A stretch of DNA of 64,000 nt, taken from the NCBI GenBank assembly GCA_949130485.1, contig OX422189.1:8093620-8157619 (forward strand). Reading direction: 5' to 3'. This DNA is from Agelas oroides (Eukaryota; Porifera; Demospongiae; Agelasida; Agelasidae). Position 1 is the first letter of the stretch. Each line of letters begins with the position of its first letter. Below are positions 47,575 to 58,621 of the stretch, piece after piece. A program made the position numbers and the translations under genes. Below the pieces are notes generated by a model. The model did not search any database, was not told where the DNA came from, and saw only the letters and a program-made list of their open reading frames with translations.

Positions 47575-47690
47575 AGTGTTTTTTGAGCATATCCCCCCAA
47601 AAAACAATACTTTCCCATAACTGCCCCACCCATTTAAGTCGTAAATGCCCCACCCATTTTAAGCCATAAATGCCCCATCCCCATATCCCA
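47575..47690 (-). repeat. Fragment of the 16/63 kb dispersed repeat
   Basis: GCCCCACCCATTTAAG and GCCATAAATGCCCC words match the end of the 63-64 kb copy. About 115 bp. Confidence 0.7.
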
Positions 47691-48042
47691 TTATGTTCAC
47701 ACCCTGTGTATGCATGAAAATTTTCACATAATGAACACCGATGTGCCAGCTGGTGTTGGTGCTCCCTCACTCGACACAACTTGTCCTCGTCAGAGAGTGC
47801 TTCAGCGTCCACATGATATTATATTGGGCTGCATGCATCCAGGATTTCATGAATTAGATGTTCCAGTACTTGTACAAAATAAATACACATTCTATGAAAC
47901 AGGGTGAGGAATTTTAGCCTGAAGTGCAAACATTTGCATTTACAGTCAATTAGGCATCACTTGACTGCTTGTGTGAGAATTGGGCTTACCACAAGACACA
48001 TGCAATTGCAATGTCACAGGTGCAAGAACATCTGTGTCATTT

Positions 48043-48372
48043 GGCTGGGACAGGTATGTAGGTGTCAAATCATCCGGCTGGGACAGGTATGTAGGTGTCA
48101 AATCATCCGGCTGGGACAGGTACGTAGGTGTCAAATCATCCGGCTGGGACAGGTACGTAGGTGTCAAATCATCCGGCTGGGACAGGTACGTAGGTGTCAA
48201 ATCATCCGGCTGGGACAGGTACGTAGGTGTCAAATCATCTGGCTGGGACAGGTACGTAGGTGTCAAATCATTTGGCTGGGACAGGTACGTAGGAGTCAAA
48301 TCATCTGGCTGGGACAGGTACGTAGGAGTCAAATCATCTGGCTGGGACAGGTACGTAGGTGTCAAATCGTCT
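48043..48372 (+). repeat. 33-bp minisatellite, ten units
   Basis: The unit starts GGCTGGGACAGGTACGTAGG and continues TGTCAAATCATCC. The length is a multiple of three, so both strands are open (GWDRYVGVKSS on plus), but this is most likely incidental. Single diverged units recur at 48605-48655, 49430-49460, 58370-58415 and 59540-59575, tied to the duplicated blocks. Confidence 0.9.
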
Positions 48373-48380
48373 GGCTGGGA

Positions 48381-48640
48381 CGCACCTGCAGTGGGATGCC
48401 TTCATGTGTATGTACTTCTTAGCCCAATGATTTTGTTTTTGCTTCCTAGCAGCAAGATGATTTTGTGATTAATTTATGCTGACATGTTACACTGGTCAAC
48501 TTGAGTGACTATACACTAACCCACCAGTTAACTTGAAGCTCTCTTATAATATTTTCATTTTGTTCCATGCTATAGTATGCAGGTATTTTAGTGCATAACA
48601 CCCACTTGACACCTACGTACCTGTCCCAGCCAGATGATTT
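48381..48640 (+). repeat. Block inverted at 58395-58635
   Basis: CTTCATGTGTATG, GATTTTGTTTTTGCTTCC, GTCAACTTGAGTGACTATAC and GCTATAGTATGCAGGTATTT here are complementary to the same words in reverse order at 58.4-58.6 kb. Confidence 0.85.
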
Positions 48641-48654
48641 GACTCCTACGTACC

Positions 48655-51600
48655 TGTATGAAACATGTTGGGAAATTTGTTACCGAGAACCAATTTTATT
48701 GTAGATCATAGTTACATGTTTAAGTATAGAACTCATATGTTTCAAGTGTAAACCATTATGGACATAAGTTACAGTACAAAACTTGATGCATGTTACATTA
48801 TTACAACCATAACAGACATGTTTCCAGTAACAAATTGCCCATCTATAACTGACTCGTATCATCAGGACCTAACAATACATGTGATACGAACTTTAGAATA
48901 GAATGTTGGGGGATTTCAGCTCAAGGTACACATTCACTCATCAAGTTACTGATCTTCAAGACAGTCACTTTTATCATGGATAACAGGAAAAGTGCATCAG
49001 TACTCTATCACACCTAGCAGAACAGAAAATAAGGGTGCTAATTTTCCTGCATTGGACCTCCCCTACAATAGCACATCAGTTTGTGACTAACTAAACAGTG
49101 TCAGTGATTCTGAAACTTTCTACATGTTATAATCAAAAGATTAGTCTTGCTCCCTACCAGCCAGTTTTTGATGGAAAGCCATAAAAATTGGCTGGTGGGA
49201 GTAAGCCTGGGAATGAGGCTATGCTAATACCATATCCATTTATAGTAATGAGTAATTTAATGAAATTGGGCTTACACAACTTCTGAAGTACAAAATATCT
49301 GCAGGTTGGATTCAATTTAGAGGTCACTACAGTGCTTATGAGGGTTTCTGGGAATGAGCAAATTAATGGAATTACACTTATCGGAGCATGAAACCAGATA
49401 CATGCTACTGGGAACAAATGCAAAATCATGTGGCTGGGACAGGTGTGTAGGAGTCCAGTGGGTGTCAACACTGAATGGCTGCAGATGTTTCATGGAATTA
49501 GGAATACTAGCTGTAGCGTGAAGCAAAGGTCATTGGGCAACTTGGTTACTAAGAAATGCATACACATGAAAGTTTAAATGCACCCTATGAAACTATACTA
49601 GGCCTTGAATCATAATTATGCAAATGGTCACGTACAACTCTTATACTTCAACCATAAACTCATTATGAATGGACATACCAACAATAATGAATTATATAGA
49701 TCTATATGCAGCAAGGAATGAATCCATCGCTTGTGTAGTGTAGTGCATATAGTATAGCTAAAAGCCCCCAGCTTGTATGTACAGCAGTATAGCCCATGGC
49801 ATGGGGAGCCAATGGGGCTTATTCATAGTACAAAACTTAATCCTTATATCAAATTTGTTTAGTGTACAAATTTGTAGTAACGAATGATCCATTTATGCTA
49901 TGATTTACCTGCTGATTAATAAAATTTGAAGGCAGTTAGGTGAGTCCCACATGTAGCGCATATACCTAATCTTATCGAGGCAAGCCCTAGCACTAGTATG
50001 ACCCATGAAAAAAAGTGATCTGACTGACCAACGAACAATTATAGTGTTTTCCTGTTTGAGGAAGATAACCTGAGTAATTAAATTAAGTTTGTTGGTAGAG
50101 GAAGGTGGCACCAAGAGCTTATGAATCACCAGACAAGGAATGTCCAACTGGTACACCCTAGCCTGGTACCTGGAATGACAAGGTGTACCCATGTAGCGTG
50201 AAATATACTTTCAAAAAAATTCCTTATGTGGATTTTAGCTTACTGTGTCACTATCTTATATGAAGTTTTATTTTGCAGGACATGAACAAATGGAACCATA
50301 TGCAACATATGGTGTTTGACACTCCTTTGCTATATCTTCCGGTCACTTTTCTATGAATTTCTGCACTTCAGTTTTATTTCAGTTGTGTCAGCTAAACAGC
50401 TGATGAATGCTCTCAATCTTAAACATTCAGTTCAAATTCTGTATGCTATGTTATTGCTATAATATCTCTGAAATAGCGCTACATAACTATAACATTATTG
50501 CTGCTTCATGGGTTCATAAGTTCCTGCTAGCACAGATCACTTTACAGCCACAAACAATATGTGGGTGTATGATGTGATTAGTAAATTGCCTATTGTAGGT
50601 ACCTCAAGCTCATTTCTGAGAAGCTATATAGTACAAATCCCTCTACAGCCATAAAAGAGGTGCCCAAGGTGCTAAAATTCATGGTACTGTCAAGCCACTT
50701 ATCAGGATATGGTTGGGATGTAATTACTGCAATATTGGGATATCAAGAATTGAACAGGTAGAACAGTGCCCACTGCACGGTCCTTAAAACAGGATAAATT
50801 TAGTGCAATATACTCACCAGCGTTGTAGCAGAATATCATTGTGAAGCCATCTATAGGGGGTCATGGGCATGTTTTTGTTTGGGTCAGCTCTTGTTTTCAC
50901 TTCTATAAGCCATTTTGAGTAAAAGTTATCATGCACTGCACAATGTGGGTTTTATCACTGCCCACATTTAGTTCATTACTGCTCAAATGGGCAGTAATAA
51001 CCCCTTATTGTAAGCATTGAGTGTCAGACAGTGTATATATATAACGATACTTATTTGTAGAAGTGGACATGCAAGTCTAAGCACAGTAGCTTCTCAGAGT
51101 AATGCAAATCAGTTTCAGTGAATAGCAATAACTAATAATAATTACAGGAATTAGCGTAATGCAAAGTTAAACACATCCTGTAATTACAAGTTAACAACAT
51201 CAGAACACACTGTCAAATACTTATGATAGCTGCTGCACTCACTGTGTTGTGAAGCAGTCTCAGAATAGACCATTTTTCTGGATGAATACTGGATGATCCC
51301 AGTGCATGAGGCTATTGGGAAACTGAATTTGACAACATCAAGCACATGCTGCCAAAGAAGAAATGAAAAGTGAACTGGAATTGACTCTCATGGGGTGTCT
51401 TCCAACAACAGTTACCATAGCAACACACAAAAACCACTCAACAGGCCACAAACAACTAACCTTTGTGTTTGAATATAGCTTGCCAAATATGAACTGCCAT
51501 TATAGAGTTCACTAAACTGCCTGTGGGAGTATTCAGATATAGTGTATGACACTTGGCAATTTCTTAGTAATATATAGCCTTAGGCAACACCATTTATATA

Positions 51601-52222
51601 TGTTGCCTAGGTAACAGGTCATATCTAGCCTGAGTACACTTAACATCTGCTGCCAGGAATTCCAGTGATTGTGCAATTAATTTCATTAGAAATCCATAGT
51701 ACCGGTTCTAGTAATATGAGCCATTTTATAGGTTGCCTAGGTAACAGGTTATCTTAATTCAAAATGCAACATCTGGCTGGTGTCAGGAGCCAGTTACCTG
51801 TCACAAAACAGCTTCGAGTATACTTGCACAATTGAACAACCGTTGACAAACCCTTAGTAGGATCATTCCATGTACTGATAGTGGTCAATTAGGTGTCACT
51901 AAACTTGCTTATGTGATTTCCAGTAATCTTAATTGGACTTACCATATAGAATGAAACAAGAAACAACCTGTCTGGGCACTTTTAATATTTTTGGAAGTAC
52001 AAACACATCAGCATGGACAGGTGGGATTCAAATGGAATTAGGCATACCATACTATGCGATTGTTACTAAGGTGGCCAGCCACCTGACCTCATTCTGTGAT
52101 GGTGAGATAGCAGTCAGCCAAATGCAGCTGATGAAGTCTGGTAATGGCATACAAATGACCAAAACACATCCTGCAAAGTGGGTGAATTTGCGTAACATCT
52201 AGGCCTACCTTTTTTTTTTCAG
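48655..52222 (+). repeat. Segmental duplication, copy 1
   Basis: Direct match to 58622-61992 along its length (for example ACAATACATGTGATAC, GAGGTCAC..AGTGCTTATGAG, GCCACAAACAATATG, CTGTCTGGGCACTT). Coordinate offset drifts from about 9.83 to 9.95 kb, showing indels. No gene recognised in either copy. Copy 1 carries a palindromic element at 49142-49222, which copy 2 has in decayed form. Copy 1 also has about 165 bp near its end that copy 2 lacks. Confidence 0.85.
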
Positions 52223-52249
52223 GCAGTGTACAAAATGCATACATGCAGG

Positions 52250-52445
52250 ATGTGTGTGCATGTGTGTGTGTGAGGGTGTGTTTGTGTGAGTGTGTGTGTG
52301 TGAGGGTGTGTTTGTGTGTGTGTGTGAGGGTGTGTTTGTGTGTGTGTCCATGTGTGTGTTTGTGTGTGTGTGTGTGAGTGTGTGTTTGTGTGTGCGTGTG
52401 TGTGTCCATCTGTGTGTGTTTGTGTGTGTGCATGAGTGTGCGTGT
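52250..52445 (+). repeat. TG-rich microsatellite
   Basis: (TG)n with regular TGTTTGTG and TGAGGGTG interruptions, giving a higher-order unit of about 34-40 bp. Confidence 0.9.
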
Positions 52446-54880
52446 AGCCATTTACTATCTGAGTTTCAGGTGAGTGAACATATTATACGCATGGATAGTT
52501 AATTCTGTGAACAGATTGGTTAATACCCCACAGACACATTCCAGCAACCACCTTTCCATCCAAGCCTGGTGTCTGCTTGTCTGCATTACAGCATTAATTT
52601 GTGATTGAGACGAGATGGAGACGAGTAAAATCATTTTGGCATTCTTCACTGGCTACATGTTTGATACACATGAGTAAGTAAACCGAAAGCTTGGATGGTG
52701 AGAGGATTGTTGTAATGAGTGTTGTGTTTTAACAGATCTAATTAATATGTTCCTTCACTGTTTTGGAATCTGCAAAAGCGACCTTTCCGGACATGTTCCC
52801 TTGCTTGTTGCTCATGCATATATAACAAATGGCTGGTCCATGGTTCTTACAAGTGACAGCGTTGGTAATTTGGGACCAACTAAACTATCTACTATCTCTG
52901 GCCCAATTTTCAACAAAACTATTTATTACACTAAAGTACTGGAGCCAATCATGTGAATTTGTGTTATTGCATAACAATATGTATAGGAGGTTGGATAATT
53001 GTTTTGTGTCCTAGAGTTGGCATAGCAATTGGCCCACTTCTTAACTACTGTTCTTTTTTTTTAAATTTTGTTGGTACACCCTTTCAGTATAAAATCTTTT
53101 TTTAAATGTTGCTTAGTTCTTGCGGTGTGCATGTATTATGCTTATTTGGAGATTGAATGAACTGTTTGCATGATTTCTTGCTAGCCAACTCACTACAAAC
53201 TTGCCAATTACATTTTTGAAAGCAACTTCATCTGTTGCAACCTGCTAGGGTGGGAAATTGCATGCACCTGCCCTAAATCACATGCATGTCTACTCTACTT
53301 GAGCTAAGAAGACTGCAAAATACTTTTAGTGCAGTCTGGCTACCACCCACTTTCCAAAAGGGAAGGGGTCTGCCATGGTATTCTTTAAAACAGATTGCTC
53401 CCTGCTGAGGAGAATTTTGTAACATCCAGCAAATGTTTCCCAACAGTTGTGGGGTTTTGTAATGTCTCCCTGAAAAATGATTGATTGAGGTAAGAAGCTT
53501 TTTAACTAAGGTACACTACTTGGTAAAGGCAAACTCATGTAATGAATATCCACTGTACACAATGCGCGCAGCATTCCCTATCTATATAGAAGTTGCCACC
53601 TAGAACAGACAGACAGTTTGCGTGTCTCATTCTTTCCCATAGACACCATGTGACACATGCGTGGGCTAAGTCAGTCAAAGCTATTTTATGTGCCACACAA
53701 CCATTGGAGTACTAGTTGTCGTAAGACCAGCTTGAAGGCCTTGATGTGTTTGCCAATTGGGCAAGTCTATGTACCCACTCATACTCACCCACGCAATGTC
53801 TTACATTCTTCTGTAAGTTATCTTACCGCTACCAGATGTTTACATGAGGCAGTTATCGATAAGCTCCAGGAGTGAAGCCCAATGATTTTATTGTACTGTT
53901 GAGTGTGTTTCCAGGTAAACACTTGGAAGGGATAGGTTAAGTGTTGTGTACTCAGTAGCTATAGGCACCAGTCAATGGCTATGTAAAGCTAGCTTCGACT
54001 GAAGCCATTGTCCAACAATGCCATTCATGTTATGTTGTTCAGATAATGCATCTGGTTTGTTCCACAAAAAGGGAAGTTTGGAGTCAGATTCCTGTTGGAA
54101 ACAAAACAACACACACTTGAGCATGATGTGATTTAACACCTATGTGGGCTCGCTCAGGCTTGCCCCAGGCCAATAACCCAAAAAGGAATATGGGATGGCC
54201 ATCATACTGCAATCAAGTTCCTCTGAAGGGTTTTGAATAACAAACCTAATGAGCTCTCAAGATTTTACTAGCTGCTGTATGTCATGAGTTCATGTGGTTT
54301 TTGGAATCAGTTTGGTTGACTACTTATTTGTCTGCCTGCAGTGCTAACATCAGTGAAACCTGCATGGGACAATGGGTGGGTCTATGTGTCTGATCATTCA
54401 GTGTGGTGTTCATGGGAGAAAAGGAATAACTGGACTACAAGACTAAACACCATAAGAATATGATTGTTATTGATGCTGATAACCATCACTTCCCGCATGA
54501 AGTTAGGAGAGTGAACCACGATGGGCCAGGTGTTGAATATTTTCATTTTTGTACAACTTTTCGACCCAACTGGGTCTTCCTCAGGTACAATATAAAATGA
54601 ACGTATGCCAGTAATTTATAGTCACAGAATGCAAAACAGTAGCGTAGTGTAAACAACATATGCTATATCCTATAGCGTATGTACGCCGTGGTGGTAGCAT
54701 ATGCACACTATGAAATAGCGTCCTGTAAACAATTATTGTTTATACAAGTATGTACACTAGGTGGAATTCTTAAGGCATCTGTGGCTGTGTCAACCGGTTT
54801 AGTCCTCCAGCTTCATCCCCTCTGGTGCCATAGATCTGAGTTGGTGGATCCAGTAACTCTCTCTTCTTCTCAGCTGTACA
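52446..54880. other. No gene recognised
   Basis: Frames of 60-80 codons (for example 53657-53875) lack motifs. GACCCAACTGGGTCTTCCTCAGGTAC near 54560 is a hairpin-like sequence (20-nt core CGACCCAACTGGGTCTTCCT) of the sort seen in interspersed repeats. Confidence 0.4.
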
Positions 54881-54899
54881 TCCTGCTCAGACCACCTAC

Positions 54900-57150
54900 C
54901 TATAGCTACCGGTAGCTATGCCTCACCCTACAACAGCCCCCAAGATCATTTGGGAGAAGGCCAGGAAACGAACTCCCTGCATGCTTACCAGGAGTCTGTG
55001 TCTACTATCATCACTCCACTCCTTGGTAAATTGTACGACAGATCAGAGCAGCTCATTGATGAGATTTGTCTAGTGTCTCAACAGTTACTCACTGCTGGAC
55101 AGAAGACACTCTATGTGAGGTTCCGAAAAGAAGGTGGAAGTGGTATAAGGACCAAGCTCTAGCCCGCCTTGCCGCACGCAAGAAAGCTGCCTGGGACACA
55201 GTGATCGCCCCACTGAAGGCCCTCTCTATATGAAGAGAAAATCAAAACCCGCGCTGGGTTCAGGAAAAGAATGAATATCTGTGCTGCTAATGAAGAGAAG
55301 AAAAGGTTCAACTCTTTGACCGGAGGTTCAAGCAGAAAACCTCAAACCGCTTTAAGACATCTAAGGCAAGCCGCCAGGGGACCATGCTGAGGGTGGACCA
55401 ACATGTAACATTCTGACTCAGATACCATCCTAACCACCTGGGAGAAACATTTCAAAGACCTCGGTAGGTCCAGGGAAGAACAGTTTCCAGTCCTGTCTGG
55501 CACTAAGAAGCAAGTAGACCAGTTTTTAAGGAAATAGTGCTGGATGTTGCTCCAAGGAGATTGATGGTGCCCTGAGGAAACTAAAATCGGGCAAGTCTCC
55601 AGGTCACGACTTGCTGCAACCTGAACACCTCAAGCATGGTGGTGAAGTACTAAAAATCTGGATCCAGCAAGTCTGCAATGCTGTTGTAGAACTTGAAAGC
55701 GTGCCTGACTCACTGAAGCTAGGAATTGTGACCCCCATTTACAAAGGGGGTGGAAAGGATCCTCTTGACACCAACAGCTACTGAGGGATCACCCTCACAC
55801 CAGTGCTTGCCAAAATGCTTGAGTCCTTGATCCTTGATCGCCTCCGAGATGTGCTGCTGGGAAAAGGGATACTTCATCTCAATCAAACTGGCTATACCGG
55901 AGGAAAGTTTCATGTGTGGAGGCCATCTTCTTGACCATGGAAGCTGTCTTACAATTTGCCCAGCATGTACATGTGCTTTTACGACCTCCAAAAACCCTTT
56001 GATTCGGTGCAATACCCTGGCACTAGCGGCCTGGAGGCTAATAAGAGACTGGTACAATCATCCTAGGAGCGGAGTGAGAGTTGGTGGTCAACTATCAGCT
56101 AAATTCATTCTTGAACGTGGTGTTCTCCAGGGGTCAGTTCAATCACCAGTCCTCTTCCTACTAGTCATGGACCCTCTACTCAGAGAACTAGAGCATAGTA
56201 GTCTTGGCCCCTCTGTCTATGGCACCTATGCCAGCACCTTTGCTCACGCTGATGACATACGAACAGTAACCAGCAGCCTTCCTTCACTACAACAACAGAT
56301 CCATATGGTGCAAAACTTTGCCATAGAGAATGCTCTGGCACTGAATCCAGCCAAGTGTGAAGTCCTGATTGTCTCCCCTTCCAAACTGGCATCTCCAACA
56401 CCTGTCTGCACCATTGCTGACCAGTCACTTCTCCCGAAAGAGAATGTAAAGTGCCTCGGATACTGGTGGTCTTGGGATCTCTCAGCCACCAAGGCTGTTG
56501 ACGAAGCCATCAAGCAAGCCAGGAGGGCCTTCTTCGCCTATGGGACAATGGGAGCCTTCCAAGGAAAATTAAACCCTCTCTCAGGCAAAACCATCTTCGA
56601 CACATGTGTTGTTCCCATCTTACTATTCAGAAGTAAGAACTGGATACTGACTGATTCCCAACTTGACCATCTAGAAGCCTTTCAGGGAGAAATTGGCAGA
56701 AGGATTCTAAGGCTCTCCAAATCCCACTCCACCCTAGCCATTAGAGTCGCTCTCAAATCACCCTCAGTCGCAGCCAGAATTTTAACCAGAAAACTGAACC
56801 TCCTTCCAAGGTCAGCTCCGAAGGGGAGTCTATTGGCTGTCGTATGTACACATCTCTGGCAGTTGCTAACCCTCAGTCTCTCAGACTCATACAGGAATAC
56901 CTATCACTGGAGAACAAGCTCGACTGTCACGGTGCGACCAATCTATAGTCTTTAAAGCCGATAACAATCCTCAAGGTCAACGGGGTATCAAGAAGTTGAT
57001 CCTCGATACTGACTGGAAAGCCGATCTCAGTGAAGCATGTCAACACCAGAGCACATCCCTTGCTGCCAAAATCGCCACCCACACCACCTGGCTGATCTGT
57101 GAACACGTTCTCGGCGTGAGGTTCAAAGGTTAATGCATAAGAAGCCAACA
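54900..57150 (+). pseudogene. Decayed non-LTR retrotransposon reverse transcriptase
   Basis: Fragments in several frames line up as one RT: YKGGGKDPLDTNSY followed by a stop then GITLTPVLAKMLESLILDRL (about 55738-55840), a Gly-Phe/Thr-Gly block in a shifted frame, then GVLQGSVQSPVLFLLVMDPL and FAHADDIRTVTSSL (YADD replaced by HADD, about 56118-56265), then a thumb-like LNPAKCEVLIVSPSK and a C-terminal tail to about 57130. The longest continuous piece is 55834-56955 (373 codons). Upstream, 54920-55560 has RT-linker-like helices. Several stops and frameshifts show it is dead. No intact endonuclease was found, so it is 5'-truncated. Motif order fits LINE-type elements, not retroviruses. Confidence 0.75.
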
Positions 57151-57541
57151 TGGCATAGCATAATGTCAGGTGAAGCTATAGTAACAAAGCAAAGAAGAGG
57201 GATCACAGGCCGGTGACAGGATGCAGGAAATGCTTGGAATGTACAAAAATATCTGTGCTCTCTCTGACCGTAATAATTCAACAATGAACTCAGGACTGGC
57301 AAAGGGTGTATGACAAGTGATGAAGTGGGTCTGGTGAGAGTGCAGTAGAGAGCCTGTACTTCAGCTGTGCCTTGTGCACCATGATCCAGAGCCATGTCCC
57401 ACAGTTTGGGGCAAGTGAAGTGAATCACTCAGGTACTGACACATATCTTGTCGTTTAATATTCATCCAATTGTTGACCAGTTAACCGTCTTCTATATCTC
57501 TGAACTCGTTCTCCAGCCTGCTGTCGTCTTCTATCCTCTGA

Positions 57542-57594
57542 TAGTCTCACATAGCCAGACTCTCGCCGGGAGAGTCTGGCTACGCGAGACCATA
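57542..57594. mobile_element. Miniature palindrome
   Basis: TAGTCTCACATAGCCAGACT and mirrored AGTCTGGCTACGCGAGACCA; the terminal TA is one base off. No clear target duplication. Confidence 0.7.
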
Positions 57595-57599
57595 GATAG

Positions 57600-58220
57600 T
57601 GGACACTCCACTATCTACGATAATCCTCCGAGTCCTCCGTCGCGATATTGACGGTACCATGAGCAGCACGTGCCAGAAAGTACATAAAGTAAGCCAATCG
57701 TGCGGACGTACATACAAACACTGAATCCCAGACAAAGACCCCACTAACACCCGCCGTGCCTGCATGGTTATGAGCCTCATGCTAAGGTGTTCGGCAATTC
57801 ATAAGTTCCAGGAATGTGCAATCGCTTAGCCTGCCAGGTAAAGTGACTATAATAGTTGCACTTGTAAGAATTGGCCCATGGGTACTTAGAGCACATGATC
57901 CAATCAAGTGTCAGTTCTGAGAATTTAGCACAAGTCAGTGTTAATTCATTATAAGTTAATCTAAATTTCTTACTTCAGTCAAATACAGTAAATGTACCTC
58001 TGAAATCTAGCTAGTGTACAGTCTAATAGATGCATTGAGTTAGATCCACTCATTTATTAGTTCCAGAAATAATTTGTCTTGCATTAGATTAGATTGGCAC
58101 TGTGATGGGTCCAAACAGTCAAGAAGTGGAAGTTGTTAACTGGTACATAGCAGCAGCAGCAACAACAGGCTATTCTATTAGGACTAGCTTTTTATAAACT
58201 ATATCTGTGACAAAATAAAC
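57600..58220. other. No gene recognised
   Basis: AT-rich spacer between the RT remnant and the duplicated blocks. Confidence 0.4.
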
Positions 58221-58224
58221 TGGG

Positions 58225-58440
58225 CAGGTTGGAGTCAATTAAGAGGTCACTATAGTGCTTATGAGGGTTTCTGGGAATGAGCAGTTTAATGGAATTGGGC
58301 TTACCATAGCAGAAACCAGATACTGTACATGCAATTGGCCACAAGTGCAAAAACATCTGTCAAGACAAGTAGGAGTCAAAATCATCTGGCTGGGACAGGT
58401 ACGTAGGAGTCAAGTGGGTGTTATGCACTAAAATACCTGC
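58225..58440 (+). repeat. Third partial copy of the duplicated block
   Basis: GTCAATTAAGAGGTCACTAT, AGTGCTTATGAGGGTTTCTG and one minisatellite-like unit match 49310-49460 and 59430-59580. Confidence 0.8.
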
Positions 58441-58621
58441 ATACTATAGCATGGAACAAAATAAATAAAACAGTATAAGAGAGTTTCATGGGTTAGTGTA
58501 TAGTCACTCAAGTTGACCAGTGTAACATGTCAGCATAAATTAATCACAAAATCATCTTCTTGCTTGGAAGCAAAAACAAAATCATCAGGTTAAGTGCATA
58601 CACATGAAGGCACCCCACTGC

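Noticed and set aside
48043-48372. Possible CRISPR array
   Set aside because: Units are directly adjacent without unique spacers and the context is eukaryotic.
47904-48468. Long overlapping open frames on both strands with GWDRYVGVKSS or LTPTYLSQPDD repeats
   Set aside because: They are the 33-bp minisatellite read in three frames. No start context, splice sites or conservation supports a protein.
52089-52502. Thr/His-rich and Cys/Val-rich repeat frames
   Set aside because: They are translations of the TG microsatellite.
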